In this document: positions 26,072 through 35,327 of the stretch, in pieces
Numbering within the stretch: position 1 is the stretch's first letter
Layout: each line of letters starts with the position of its first letter
Assembly (NCBI RefSeq): GCF_009765375.1
Contig: NZ_VTOK01000002.1
Span: 310,001 to 374,000 of the forward strand
DNA length: 64,000 nt
Direction of reading: 5' to 3'
Source of the DNA: Alteribacillus sp. YIM 98480
GTDB taxonomy: Bacteria > Bacillota > Bacilli > Bacillales > Marinococcaceae
Program-made: the position numbers and the translations under genes
Notes under the pieces: model-generated
What the model was told of the DNA's origin: nothing
The model's database searches: none
What the model saw: the letters and a program-made list of their open reading frames with translations, nothing else

Positions 26072-26734
26072 ATGTTAACAAAAACACAAGTTCAAGAGGC
26101 TCTTTTGCATATAGGAGATATGTTTCCTGAAGCAGAATGCGAATTAACACATACGAATCCATTTGAACTTCTTATTGCTGTTGTGCTGTCTGCTCAATGT
26201 ACAGATGCCCTTGTAAACAAAGTTACTCCTGGTCTTTTTGAAAAATATAAAAAGCCAGAAGACTATGTAGAAGTAAGTCAGGAAGAGCTAGAACAAGATA
26301 TACGCTCGATTGGATTATACCGCAATAAAGCAAAAAATATAAAAAAACTATCTCAGTCTTTAATCGAACAATATAACGGCAAAGTCCCACAAACTCGCGA
26401 AGAACTGATGAGTTTGGCAGGAGTAGGCCGTAAGACCGCCAATGTAGTAGCTTCGGTTGCATTTCATACACCTGCTATTGCTGTAGATACTCATGTAGAA
26501 AGAGTGTCAAAACGTTTGGGTATATGCCGTTGGAAAGATAACGTTCGTGAAGTAGAAGAAACGTTAATGAAAAAAATTCCGAAAGAACAATGGGCACAAA
26601 CACACCACCGGTTAATTTTTTTTGGGCGTTATCATTGTAAGGCCAAATCTCCGCAATGTCATATATGTCCGCTGCTTGATATGTGCAGAGAAGGGCAAAA
26701 GAGAATGAAAAAGCAGGAGGCTCGTCATGGTTGA
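26072..26734 (+). CDS. nth: Endonuclease III
   Basis: A 220-residue DNA glycosylase/AP lyase for oxidised pyrimidines. The helix-hairpin-helix LAGVGRKTANVVASVAF carries the catalytic Lys, and VDTHVERVSKRLG holds the catalytic Asp. The iron-sulfur ligands are Cys189, Cys196, Cys199 and Cys205 (CX6CX2CX5C). Strong site AAAGGAG. The end overlaps ypoC by eight bases. This dnaD-nth coupling is normal for Bacillus. Confidence 0.96.
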   Translation: MLTKTQVQEALLHIGDMFPEAECELTHTNPFELLIAVVLSAQCTDALVNKVTPGLFEKYKKPEDYVEVSQEELEQDIRSIGLYRNKAKNIKKLSQSLIEQYNGKVPQTREELMSLAGVGRKTANVVASVAFHTPAIAVDTHVERVSKRLGICRWKDNVREVEETLMKKIPKEQWAQTHHRLIFFGRYHCKAKSPQCHICPLLDMCREGQKRMKKQEARHG

Positions 26735-27254
26735 GCTTGTCATTCCAAAAGAACTAGCAAAAGAACCGTTTTATACTTCTCAAGCTACAGTTTCTTTAAC
26801 AGATGAGGATATTGCTAAAGAGAGTATTCTTTATATTCCTTTTATGGCGGAAATATTATGGCACAACGATAAATTAGCATCACCTCCGTGGAATAATCCT
26901 TTAAAATATATACCAATTATTCAAAAAGAATGGGAAAACGATTTAAAAATGTTAAACTCTTTATATGAAGAACGTAACAGAAAAGATGCGAAATCATTAA
27001 TGATTAAGCATATTGCTTCTTTAATGAACGCGATATGGTGGATGAACCGAAGAAAAGTTCCTGCTGCGGCGCGGCAAGATGTTAAAAAAGCAGCGCATAA
27101 ATTACCTAAGGCTCCTGTAAATGCAGGAGAAAGGCTTGCATTTTTATTAGAGACACCAGATCATTATCACAGTTTTGTGCAGTTAAAAGAGTTATTTAGT
27201 GAAAGTAAAAAGCAATTTGCTGTCGTAAAAATGAAGGAACAACGTAGCAGATAA
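26727..27254 (+). CDS. ypoC: YpoC-like conserved protein
   Basis: A 175-residue soluble helical protein containing WENDLKMLNSLYEERNRKD and MNAIWWMNRRKVP, a pattern of the YpoC family that follows nth in Bacillus. No catalytic motif is visible. It starts inside the nth end, so translation is coupled. The function is unknown. Confidence 0.75.
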   Translation: MVELVIPKELAKEPFYTSQATVSLTDEDIAKESILYIPFMAEILWHNDKLASPPWNNPLKYIPIIQKEWENDLKMLNSLYEERNRKDAKSLMIKHIASLMNAIWWMNRRKVPAAARQDVKKAAHKLPKAPVNAGERLAFLLETPDHYHSFVQLKELFSESKKQFAVVKMKEQRSR

Positions 27255-27280
27255 ACTATATTAAAAAGAGAGGAAAACAT

Positions 27281-30200
27281 ATGACGGAAACACAAACAAA
27301 GACTTTGACGTCATCGCTAGAAAACCTTCCTTTTCACCCGGAAGATCAAAAACGGATCAGTCGTTTAAATAAAAAAATAGAAGAATCTTCGTTTGAAGTA
27401 GCTTTTTGCGGCCATTTTTCTGCAGGGAAATCTACATTGCTGAACCGTCTTTTAGGCAGTGAAATGCTACCAACTAGTCCCATACCTACCAGTGCAAATA
27501 TTATAGCTATTCAAAATGGATCGGTTAAGTTAGAAGTAACAAATTCGACAGGAGAGGTAGAGACATGGGAGCAAGAAATTCCCTGGAATCAAGCAAAAAA
27601 ATGGGGAATGGATGGAGAGGGCATTCATTCGATAAATCTTTTTGCACCTTTGCCATTTTTGACGGAACACGGAAAAATTCTTGACACCCCTGGAGTAGAT
27701 TCTACTGATCCCAACCATCAGCTTGTTACGACAGAACAGTTGTATACAACAGATTTGATTGTGTATGTTTCCGATTATAATCACGTGCAGTCGGAAACAA
27801 ATATCGAGTTTTTAAAAAAATTAGCTGGTGAAAACAAACCTATTATTCTAGTAATCAATCAAATTGATAAACACGATGATAAGGAATTAACGCTTCAATC
27901 TTTTGAAAATGCAGTTCGCAGCATGCTAGCTAAATATGAAATAAAACCTGTACAAGTATTCTTTACATCGATGAAACATGAAGAACATCCTTTTAATCAA
28001 TATGAAGAACTAGAAACATATATAAAAGCAATTATCTATAACAGCAGCTCGCTAAAAGAGCAAAGTATGATAATGCTTGAAAACGCTGCTGTATATCAAC
28101 TAATGGAAAGAGTGGAGGAGGAAAAGCACGAAAAGTATACAGAATGGGAAAAGGAAATGGATGAAAAGGGGATTAACCCCGAGGATGCGAGAAAGAGTGA
28201 TCAATGGCAGCAAACCCTTTTAACTATTGAAGAAGAAAAACAGGAAGTTATTCAAGCAGTATACAAAGAAAGAAATCAATTGTTTAAAAATGTTATCCTT
28301 TTTCCATATACAACCACAGAAAAAGCGCAATCTTGGCTTGAGAGCAATCAAAAAAATTTTAAAGTCGGTATGTTTTTTTCTAAAAGAAAAACAGAAGCCG
28401 AAAAACAGCATCGAATGCAATTATTGTTAGATGAACTGAATGAAAAAGTAAAAACACAGCTGTTATTTCATATAAGAAATTTGCTTCTTCAAGCAGATAC
28501 ATCTTTTTTAGACGAACCTGCAATGTATGAAAAAAATGTACAGAAACTTTCATTTACAGTTGACGAATCCCTTTTGCTAGCCTATGCGACTACGTCTGAA
28601 ATGGATCGAAATTTTGTATATACGTATACAAAAAAAGTGACAGATGAGATTGTTAAAATGATAAAGACAAACACGAATGAATTATTTTCACAATACGAAG
28701 AATCAATCAAAAGAAAATATATGCAGCAAAAAAATGAATTAGAAACAAAGCTTCACTCATCTGACCAATGGAAAGAAGCGTGGGAAATGTGGAAATCAGT
28801 AGAAAGAAGCTATGATCTTCAATTGATTGAGCTTAAGGATTGGTTAAGCAATAGAAAAATGGCAGCAAACTTTTCAGACTTGCTGCAGCAGACAGCAATG
28901 AAAGAATATCCTGACGCTCAAACACTAGACATTCCTATTGTACAAGAAGATGAAAGTGTTATTGGTGCAGAAGCAGTTTATTCCTCTATACCAGAGAAAA
29001 ACATTACGGTAGATGATTCTTTTATGGAACATCTTCAACAATATTTGGAACGTTTTCAATCAAGAAAGATTTTCACAGAAGAGAAAGAGCAATTAAATGA
29101 ACTAGTCGATCAATATAATAATAATTCGGCCGTTATTTCATTGTTTGGCGCATTTAGTGCTGGTAAATCCAGCTTTATTAATGCGATGCTAGGAGAAGAT
29201 ATTTTACCAGTTTCTCCACATCCTACGACAGCAGCTGTTAATAGAGTGAAGAAAAGCAGTGAAACACACCCTCATAAAACGGTCATTATTTATGTGAAAG
29301 ATGAAGAGTTTTTAGATAAAGAAATAAAAGCAGCTGCACGAGAGCTTTCTATACAGATCGACTTTTCATCCATTGAACAATGGAAAAAACCGAACAATCA
29401 GCTTTTAAATGGATATCAAAGAATGTACGCAGATTACCTTTATACGTTGCAGCAAAGTATTAGAAAACGAACTATACAGCCAGGAACCTTTATAACAACT
29501 ACTTTAGAAGAACTGAAAGAGTGGGTAGCGAAGGAAGATAGAGCTTGTATGATCAAAGAAGTCGTTATTTATTTTGACTGTGATTGGACGAAAAAAGGCT
29601 TGGAGCTAGTTGATACTCCCGGAGTAAATTCTATTCATGGCAGACATACTAATGTCGCATTTGAACAGTTAAAGCGTTCTGATGCTATTTTCTATTTAAC
29701 CTATTATAACCACGCTTTTTCTAAAGCAGATCAAGTATTTTTGCAGCAGATCGGACGAGCAAACGAAAACTTTGAAACGGATAAGCTGTTTTTTATTATT
29801 AATGCAGCTGATCTTGCAGCGACGCCATTCGAGTTAAACGGTGTAACCAATCATGTGAATGAGCAGTTACGTAAAAATGGAATTACAGAACCTCGTTTAT
29901 TTGCTTTGTCTAGTAAAGAAGGTTTAAAAGTAAAGCAGCACCAAGGGGAAGAAACCAAAACAGGACAAGCTTTTTTGGCCTTTGAAGAAACGTTTTCACG
30001 TTCGACATGGGACCAGCTAAAAGTACTGCATCTTAAAAAGATACGCTCTCTATGGGAAAATATTTATGATCAGACTCATCAAATTTTAAACACTTTTACA
30101 AACGATGAAGAGGATCTAAAGCTGCGATTGAATGAGCGTGAAGCTTTGGTAAAAAGATTTTTACAAAAGCTAAGTGACTTTAACTTACAGTTTTTATTGC

Positions 30201-30868
30201 CTTCTTTAGAAGAAGAAATCCAACAGCAATGTGCCTTTTTAAAAGAAAGAACAGCTTTTATTGTACAAGATTACTTTCCCCACGCTGTTAATCCTTCTAC
30301 AGTGGCGGGTTCAACAAAAAAGCAGCAAAAAAGTCAATTGAATGGTGCCATTCAAGAATTAGAAGGTTTTGCGCGAAAATATATCTCGCAGGAGCAAGAA
30401 ACAATCCTCATTAGAATAGAGGAACAATTAAAAAGAAAGATGCACTTTTATATTCAATCTTTTTTGGAAACAGAATCTGAGAAAACATTGCACATCATTC
30501 CTCCTTCGCTCAACGTCGATCTAAGTGATAAGATCTTGACATATGATGATGTAAATTTTAATAAGGGACCATTAATGGATATGTATCACTCAAATAAAGA
30601 TTTCTTTGAAAATAAAAAAGTAATAACATTAAAAGAAAAAGTGACAGGCGAGGTTCAAAGAGAAACGAATGAGCTCCTAAATCATTTTGAAAGTGAAGCA
30701 TGCAAGCGTATTAGAGCTTACATTAAAGAATTAAATGAGGCAGGAAAAAATATGCTCGAAATTGAAGCCCGCAAAGAAACAGAACGGGCAGCTTGGATGT
30801 TTGATACGTCAAGAAGAAAAGAATTAGAAGAGGAATACAGATTTATAAAGGAAGGTCTTTTAAACTGA
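27281..30868 (+). CDS. dynA: Two-module bacterial dynamin-like protein
   Basis: A 1195-residue protein containing two complete dynamin GTPase modules in one chain, as in DynA (YpbR) of B. subtilis. Module 1: P-loop GHFSAGKST near residue 44, LDTPGVDSTD near 133, NQIDKHD near 194. Module 2: P-loop GAFSAGKSS near residue 622, VDTPGVNS near 777 and NAADLAA. Helical stalk and paddle regions follow each. Such proteins tether and fuse membranes and protect against pore-forming agents and phage. It sits 26 bp after ypoC and before the ponA terminator; in B. subtilis the gene is elsewhere as I recall. The symbol is by resemblance. Confidence 0.9.
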   Translation: MTETQTKTLTSSLENLPFHPEDQKRISRLNKKIEESSFEVAFCGHFSAGKSTLLNRLLGSEMLPTSPIPTSANIIAIQNGSVKLEVTNSTGEVETWEQEIPWNQAKKWGMDGEGIHSINLFAPLPFLTEHGKILDTPGVDSTDPNHQLVTTEQLYTTDLIVYVSDYNHVQSETNIEFLKKLAGENKPIILVINQIDKHDDKELTLQSFENAVRSMLAKYEIKPVQVFFTSMKHEEHPFNQYEELETYIKAIIYNSSSLKEQSMIMLENAAVYQLMERVEEEKHEKYTEWEKEMDEKGINPEDARKSDQWQQTLLTIEEEKQEVIQAVYKERNQLFKNVILFPYTTTEKAQSWLESNQKNFKVGMFFSKRKTEAEKQHRMQLLLDELNEKVKTQLLFHIRNLLLQADTSFLDEPAMYEKNVQKLSFTVDESLLLAYATTSEMDRNFVYTYTKKVTDEIVKMIKTNTNELFSQYEESIKRKYMQQKNELETKLHSSDQWKEAWEMWKSVERSYDLQLIELKDWLSNRKMAANFSDLLQQTAMKEYPDAQTLDIPIVQEDESVIGAEAVYSSIPEKNITVDDSFMEHLQQYLERFQSRKIFTEEKEQLNELVDQYNNNSAVISLFGAFSAGKSSFINAMLGEDILPVSPHPTTAAVNRVKKSSETHPHKTVIIYVKDEEFLDKEIKAAARELSIQIDFSSIEQWKKPNNQLLNGYQRMYADYLYTLQQSIRKRTIQPGTFITTTLEELKEWVAKEDRACMIKEVVIYFDCDWTKKGLELVDTPGVNSIHGRHTNVAFEQLKRSDAIFYLTYYNHAFSKADQVFLQQIGRANENFETDKLFFIINAADLAATPFELNGVTNHVNEQLRKNGITEPRLFALSSKEGLKVKQHQGEETKTGQAFLAFEETFSRSTWDQLKVLHLKKIRSLWENIYDQTHQILNTFTNDEEDLKLRLNEREALVKRFLQKLSDFNLQFLLPSLEEEIQQQCAFLKERTAFIVQDYFPHAVNPSTVAGSTKKQQKSQLNGAIQELEGFARKYISQEQETILIRIEEQLKRKMHFYIQSFLETESEKTLHIIPPSLNVDLSDKILTYDDVNFNKGPLMDMYHSNKDFFENKKVITLKEKVTGEVQRETNELLNHFESEACKRIRAYIKELNEAGKNMLEIEARKETERAAWMFDTSRRKELEEEYRFIKEGLLN

Positions 30869-30883
30869 TATACGTAACAAGTT

Positions 30884-30929
30884 AAAAACCACCGGCTAAG
30901 CCATTTATAAGCTTAAGCCGGTGGTTTTT
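30884..30929. terminator. Bidirectional terminator between dynA and ponA
   Basis: AAAAACCACCGGCT (from 30884) pairs with AGCCGGTGGTTTTT (to 30928), with A-rich and T-rich flanks serving both strands. Confidence 0.85.
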
Positions 30930-30934
30930 ACTTA

Positions 30935-33643
30935 TTAGTCATCATCTTCCTCATCATTATCAGAAGGAGTGGCTTCCTCATTTTCTTCATTATTATTTTC
31001 ATTATTTTCGTCGTTCTCTTCATCTTGTGGAGGTTCTTCTGTTTGATCCTCATTGTTTTCATTATTCTCTTCACCATTGCCATTGCCATTGCCATTGCCG
31101 TTCCCGTCGCCGTCACCGTTTCCATTCCCATTATCGTTCCCGTCGCCATTACCGTTCCCGTTTCCATTCGGTAAATCCTCAGGCAAATCTTCTTCCTCGT
31201 TCTGTTCTTCGTTATCATCTGATTGTTCATCTGAATCTTCATCTGGATCAGGCACGTTCACCTGGACTTCTGCTGAATCACTGGAATCATCTGGACCTTC
31301 CTGATTAATGACTGTGACTCTAAATTGATGAGTATTTCCTTTTGCAGGATTTGAAAGAGAATAGGTCATTTCAGTCTGGCTGCTGATTGATTGATATTCG
31401 CCATCACCCACTCGGTGTTCAATTTCAAAGGCTCTGCCCTCTAATTCGTCTTCATCATAATTCCAGCTTAATTGTATCTCATCTGCTTCTTCATTATATA
31501 CTGCATTTAATCCATTTATTTCATTTGGGGTTGTAAACTCTTCAGATACATCTTCAGGACCTGTTCCTTTTACAAAGAGTTCTGTGATAGTCTCTGAAGA
31601 AGGTGTAAACGGACTTGCCCGTTTTCCAGTACCTTTTTCAATTTGTATTTCTTCGACAGAATCCGGTTTTTCAAAATCAGGAGTGTCTATTTCTTCTGAT
31701 ACATTTCCCATGATAAGCCGGAAAATTTCTTTAGCAATATCACTTTCCCCATTAATAAGATAATTTTCCCCTCTTCTTCCGCTAAATCCTGTCCATACAG
31801 AAGCCGTATACTGCGTGGTATATCCGGTAAACCATACATCAGGGTCACCTCCTGACGGTATGTTAAATTGTTGATGCTCTTTATCTGTGAAGTTGGTCGT
31901 TCCTGTTTTTCCGGCTACAGGTAAACCGGGAATATTAGCTGCACGACCTGTACCTCTGCTGTCTGTTAGAACATCTTTCAACATATCAGTAATCATATAA
32001 GCTGTGTAATCACTCATGGCAGAAGTAGATTCTGGTTCTAAATTGATTTCACGCCCATCTGGAAATTCAATCTTTCTAACAGCATACGGTTCTGAATACT
32101 GTCCGTTGTTACCAAAAGCTGCATATGCGCCAGCCATGTCAAGGCTGGATACACCTTGGTTGACTCCACCAAGTGCTGCTGCTTCGTTTACTTCATCTAT
32201 CGGAAAACCTAGTCCGCGAACAAAATCACCAGCTTCTTTTAAACCTGTTTGCTGAAGGGCTTTAACAGCAGGAATGTTTAAGGAGCGAACAAGAGCTTCA
32301 CGCATACTAACATTTCCTGCATAATTCCCAGAGTAGTTCGTAATTTCTTGCCCGTTTGAATACTGATGAGGTGCATCTTCTAATTGATGATACGTGGACC
32401 ACTCGTTATGTTCAATGGCAGGGCCATAATCCAATAATGGTTTGATAGTAGAACCTGGCTGGGCATTGGAATGGGCAGCGTAGTTCAGCCCTCTAGCTAC
32501 GTCCTGGCTTTGACGATTTCCCACCATCGCTTTTATAGCACCGGTCTGGGTATCAAGCAGAGTAAACCCGACTTGAAAATCATCACTTTCTGGATAGTTG
32601 TTAATATGCTGATTTGTTTGTATTACTTCTTCTGCAAAATCTTGAGCATTTGTATCTAAGGTTGTGTGTACCTTGAGGCCGCTCGAATAAATATCAGAAG
32701 ACGTAATTCCATCCACTTCTTCAAGTTCATTTTGGACTTGAGTAATGAAAGAGTCGTAAACGACGCCTTCTTCGGTAGGTGAAAAATCAAGCTGTTCTTC
32801 TACTGAAACATTTTTAGCTTGCTGCGCGTCTTCGTCGGAAATAAAGTTATGTTCTGCCATCAAATCTATCACTCGATCGCGCCGGTCTTGTGCTGCATCT
32901 GGGTTTTGAGTAGGATCGTAATAACTTGGTCTTCGTGGAATCGCTGCTAATAAAGCTGCATCTTCAATAGTAAGCTCTGTAATATCCGATTTATTAAAAT
33001 AAATCTTAGATGCTTCGCCAATCCCGTAAGCACCTTGATTAAAATAAATTAGATTTAAATACATTTCGAGTATTTGATTTTTGCTGTATTGCTGCTCAAG
33101 ACGTATAGCAAGGTACTGTTCTTGAACTTTTCTAGTGATGGTTTTATCCGTGGATAAAAATGCATTTTTTACAACTTGCTGCGTTATCGTACTTGCTCCT
33201 TCTGCCCCAAAACCGCCTGTAATATTTGCAGCGAGTGCACCAAACACACGGCGGACGTCTATCCCAAAGTGATGATAATAGCGTACATCCTCAATCGCTA
33301 CAAAAGCAGCTTTAGCATGCTCAGGGAGTTCATTGATATCAATTAAATCTCTGTTTTCTCCTGCTTGCAGTCTTGTGATTTCTTCTCCATTTTGATCATA
33401 AATTTCAGCAGCTTGTGCGAAAACAAGTTCATCTGGATCAAGTGCAGGAGCTTTGCTGATTATAGCAGCGGCTGTAATTGTTCCTGCAGTTAGTATGACA
33501 ATTCCTGCTATAATGAATGAAATAAAGACTTTACGCCAGATGGAACGTTTAGGTTGTTTTCCTTTATTTGATTTTTTATAGTTGCGCTTTGCAGATTCTT
33601 GTGCTTTGCGTCTTTCTTGTCTTGAACGGTAATTGTCGCTCAT
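30935..33643 (-). CDS. ponA: Class A penicillin-binding protein 1 with acidic tail
   Basis: A 902-residue bifunctional peptidoglycan synthase. A basic cytoplasmic start, a membrane anchor (residues about 37-62), a GT51 glycosyltransferase domain (EDVRYYHHFGID, then GASTITQQVVKNAF), and a transpeptidase with SXXK in PGSTIKPLLDY, SLN in VRSLNIPA and KTG in AGKTGTTNF. A fibronectin-III-like domain (residues about 700-795) follows, then about 105 residues with no Lys or Arg, made of Asp, Glu, Asn and Gly including alternating Asn-Gly. The tail lies outside the membrane. The DNA for the Asn-Gly part is a hexanucleotide repeat. It follows recU in the same direction as in B. subtilis. Confidence 0.96.
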   Translation of the reverse strand: MSDNYRSRQERRKAQESAKRNYKKSNKGKQPKRSIWRKVFISFIIAGIVILTAGTITAAAIISKAPALDPDELVFAQAAEIYDQNGEEITRLQAGENRDLIDINELPEHAKAAFVAIEDVRYYHHFGIDVRRVFGALAANITGGFGAEGASTITQQVVKNAFLSTDKTITRKVQEQYLAIRLEQQYSKNQILEMYLNLIYFNQGAYGIGEASKIYFNKSDITELTIEDAALLAAIPRRPSYYDPTQNPDAAQDRRDRVIDLMAEHNFISDEDAQQAKNVSVEEQLDFSPTEEGVVYDSFITQVQNELEEVDGITSSDIYSSGLKVHTTLDTNAQDFAEEVIQTNQHINNYPESDDFQVGFTLLDTQTGAIKAMVGNRQSQDVARGLNYAAHSNAQPGSTIKPLLDYGPAIEHNEWSTYHQLEDAPHQYSNGQEITNYSGNYAGNVSMREALVRSLNIPAVKALQQTGLKEAGDFVRGLGFPIDEVNEAAALGGVNQGVSSLDMAGAYAAFGNNGQYSEPYAVRKIEFPDGREINLEPESTSAMSDYTAYMITDMLKDVLTDSRGTGRAANIPGLPVAGKTGTTNFTDKEHQQFNIPSGGDPDVWFTGYTTQYTASVWTGFSGRRGENYLINGESDIAKEIFRLIMGNVSEEIDTPDFEKPDSVEEIQIEKGTGKRASPFTPSSETITELFVKGTGPEDVSEEFTTPNEINGLNAVYNEEADEIQLSWNYDEDELEGRAFEIEHRVGDGEYQSISSQTEMTYSLSNPAKGNTHQFRVTVINQEGPDDSSDSAEVQVNVPDPDEDSDEQSDDNEEQNEEEDLPEDLPNGNGNGNGDGNDNGNGNGDGDGNGNGNGNGNGEENNENNEDQTEEPPQDEENDENNENNNEENEEATPSDNDEEDDD
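31072..31172 (-). repeat. Hexanucleotide coding repeat in the ponA tail
   Basis: On the minus strand a run of roughly sixteen GGNAAY or GGNGAY units encodes alternating Gly and Asn or Asp. Because the unit is 6 bp, slippage would add or lose Gly-Asn pairs without breaking the frame. Third-base variation between units shows it is not newly amplified throughout. Confidence 0.75.
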
Positions 33644-33740
33644 TTTTCGAATTCTTCCTTTCTATAGATGCCGCTTGCATGTTCGGTTATGCTCTCTAAC
33701 ATGCGTATCATTAGACGTGTATTCAAAAAAAAGGTTACAC

Positions 33741-34331
33741 CTAAAAATAAATTTTATCGATCGTGGAAAGATAGTCTAAACGGGGGATATAGCCTTCTGG
33801 AATTAAATGTCCGTTCCTTTCAATATCGTCTTTAGGGATTGACTTTCTGTCGGATTGTTCAAAATACCACCAGCTAAAATGAGAAGCATCATAAAGGTAT
33901 GTTTGATTATGTTTAGAAAAACGGATAATAAGAAAGGCAATCCCTTCGTGTTTCATGACGGCTTTCATATGTTCAGCTTGATGAACATGAATATTGTTAA
34001 ATGGAAAAGACGTCTTATTTCTCGTTTCTTTTGCTTCAAAATCTATATATTTTCCCCGGTAAATACCATTATAATCTGTGGTGGAAGGCTGCTTAAAGTA
34101 TGCTTCGGTTATTTTGGCAGCACTCCTTTTTGGATAATCAACGTTGACAATTTGGACAGGGGTTGGCTTTTTGTGTATTACACATTGACCTGTCGATTGA
34201 TAATATATATTCGTTTCATTTAAATCTTGTTCTAAAGACATACCTCTGTTTCCAAAGCTTTTATTAGTGGAGCTTATGGTAGAAGCAGAGGAAGCTGCAT
34301 ATTTTTTTCCGCTGGGATAACGAAAGGCCAT
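33741..34331 (-). CDS. recU: Holliday junction resolvase RecU
   Basis: A 196-residue nuclease that cleaves Holliday junctions in recombinational repair and chromosome segregation. The active site is seen in [21 protein letters not shown] (Asp, Glu and Lys), preceded by [12 protein letters not shown] and followed by HQAEHM. The N-terminal basic arm FRYPSGKKY is normal for Bacillus RecU. ponA lies 97 bp downstream on the same strand, the conserved recU-ponA pair. Upstream lies a gap filled by two repeat elements, so its promoter is probably within about 25 bp or inside repeat sequence. Confidence 0.95.
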   Translation of the reverse strand: MAFRYPSGKKYAASSASTISSTNKSFGNRGMSLEQDLNETNIYYQSTGQCVIHKKPTPVQIVNVDYPKRSAAKITEAYFKQPSTTDYNGIYRGKYIDFEAKETRNKTSFPFNNIHVHQAEHMKAVMKHEGIAFLIIRFSKHNQTYLYDASHFSWWYFEQSDRKSIPKDDIERNGHLIPEGYIPRLDYLSTIDKIYF

Positions 34332-34356
34332 CTCTCGACACTTCCTTTTTTTATAC

Positions 34357-34447
34357 TTTAGAAATGTTTAACTTTGTAAAAGGATCAAAGTATAAGCAAA
34401 ACGATAACTTTCGCCATTTGGACTTGGCGGAAACCCAAGTTTTTCTA
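34357..34447 (+). repeat. Dispersed repeat family 2, copy 2
   Basis: It begins TTTAGAAATGTTTAACTTTG and contains TATAAGCAAAACGATAAC, then TTTCGCCATTTGGACTTGGC with GCC/GGC pairing, and ends ACCCAAGTTTTTCTA. It abuts copy C of family 1. It lies upstream of recU, whose start is at 34331. Confidence 0.65.
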
Positions 34448-34450
34448 ATA

Positions 34451-34610
34451 AGGTAAGAAATTATAAATAGTTGGCGTTTTACATGTCTAGCGCAAGCGCC
34501 TACTCGCTCGAGATTCCTTCGGTTCGTCAATGGAAAGTAAAGATCAGCTTTCCATATGCCGCCCCTCCAGGACATGTCGCTCGTGAGCAAGGCGCTTGCG
34601 CTTTTCTTAA
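34451..34610 (+). repeat. Dispersed structured repeat family 1, copy C
   Basis: It starts AGGTAAGAAATTATAAATAG and ends GGCGCTTGCGCTTTTCTTAA. The inner AGCGCAAGCGCC and the terminal GGCGCTTGCGCT are fully complementary here. The TGGAAAG...CTTTCCA hairpin is kept. The gap 34332-34745 (414 bp) is almost entirely this copy, the family 2 copy before it, and about 135 bp of probable promoter region for the next gene. Confidence 0.9.
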
Positions 34611-34745
34611 ACATTTGTCATCCCTATATATTAGCACATATTATTAAGTTAAAGAACAGGATGAAAGTATTAAGATGTACTTAAATTGGACAATCATGGG
34701 TATGGTCATGTTACGATAAGTACGGAAGAGAAAGTGAGGGATATA

Positions 34746-35003
34746 ATGAGTGATAAGCCGGTTAATCTTGGATTTGGAAATATGATGCCACCAGAAAGAA
34801 TTGTATCTATTGTCAGCTCTGATTCTGCTCCAACTAAACGTCTCATTCAGGAAGCAAGAGAAAGAAAAATGCTTATTGATGTAACGAACGGCAGAAAAAC
34901 GAGAAGTATTATTTTAGCTGATAGCGATCATGTCCTTCTTTCTGCTATTCAGCCAGAAACGGTTGCTCAACGACTGCATGACAATACCGAAGATGAAGAA
35001 TAA
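34746..35003 (+). CDS. RemA/YlzA-family (DUF370) DNA-binding protein, probable paralog
   Basis: An 85-residue protein closely following the RemA pattern: [18 protein letters not shown], then [20 protein letters not shown], the basic GRKTRSIIL patch and [16 protein letters not shown]. In B. subtilis RemA binds upstream of biofilm-matrix and osmoprotection genes and activates them. The usual remA locus is beside gmk and rpoZ, whereas this one lies between recU and racA, so a second copy is likely (inference). It differs at several positions (MMPPE for the usual IISAN region) and has an acidic end. ATG 34746 is used because GTGAGGG lies 5-6 nt before it; longer in-frame starts have no site. A terminator follows. 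Confidence 0.85.
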   Translation: MSDKPVNLGFGNMMPPERIVSIVSSDSAPTKRLIQEARERKMLIDVTNGRKTRSIILADSDHVLLSAIQPETVAQRLHDNTEDEE

Positions 35004-35005
35004 AA

Positions 35006-35033
35006 AAAGCTCCGGCTGACCGGAGCTTTTTTC
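35006..35033 (+). terminator. Terminator of the RemA-like gene
   Basis: AAAGCTCCGG and CCGGAGCTTT pair around a short loop, with T6 after it and A-rich sequence before it. It can also serve the converging small spore-protein gene, whose stop codon is at 35032-35034. Confidence 0.85.
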
Positions 35034-35139
35034 ACGTTTTTGGTTCATTCGGACCTTTTAATTTTTTATCTCCATAACCAACATTTCGCTTTTCCGTATT
35101 ATGTTGATTACGCTTTTTTTCGTCGCTCTTTTTCGTCAT
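35032..35139 (-). CDS. sspM: Small acid-soluble spore protein, SspM type
   Basis: A 35-residue, very hydrophilic protein too short for usual ORF cut-offs: it begins MTKKSDEKKRNQ and ends YGDKKLKGPNEPKT. The end matches the LDKKLGGPNRPST end of B. subtilis SspM as I remember it, and sspM lies near recU there. A strong site AAGGAGGG sits 6 nt before ATG. Upstream on the minus strand GAATA and AAATTAA, 18 bp apart, loosely resemble a sigma-G promoter. Expected only in forespores. It converges with the RemA-like gene. Confidence 0.75.
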   Translation of the reverse strand: MTKKSDEKKRNQHNTEKRNVGYGDKKLKGPNEPKT

Positions 35140-35327
35140 TACATACCCTCCTTGACGCTTAATTTCCCCACTTTTACAGGGTTTATTCTATCTAAAAAGG
35201 AGGTTATGTAGAAAAAAAGATAATTTCTGTTTTCTTACTCGAAACAACACTAGTTCTGTCACAGCAGCAGGGTATTCCCTCCTTTACTACGAAATCATAA
35301 GAACCTACTAAATGAAGGAGGATAAGG

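Noticed and set aside
31072-31172. CRISPR-like regular spacing
   Set aside because: The units are 6 bp without spacers and are in a coding frame; no CRISPR array occurs in the window.
30928-31308. Several frames rich in Met-Thr, His-Arg or Ser-Pro over the ponA tail
   Set aside because: They are off-frame readings of the hexanucleotide repeat in ponA, low complexity and without start sites.
34351-34614. Minus-strand open frame of 87 codons upstream of recU
   Set aside because: It is made by repeat family 1 copy C and family 2 copy 2, with no ribosome site; same false protein as at 8702-9004.
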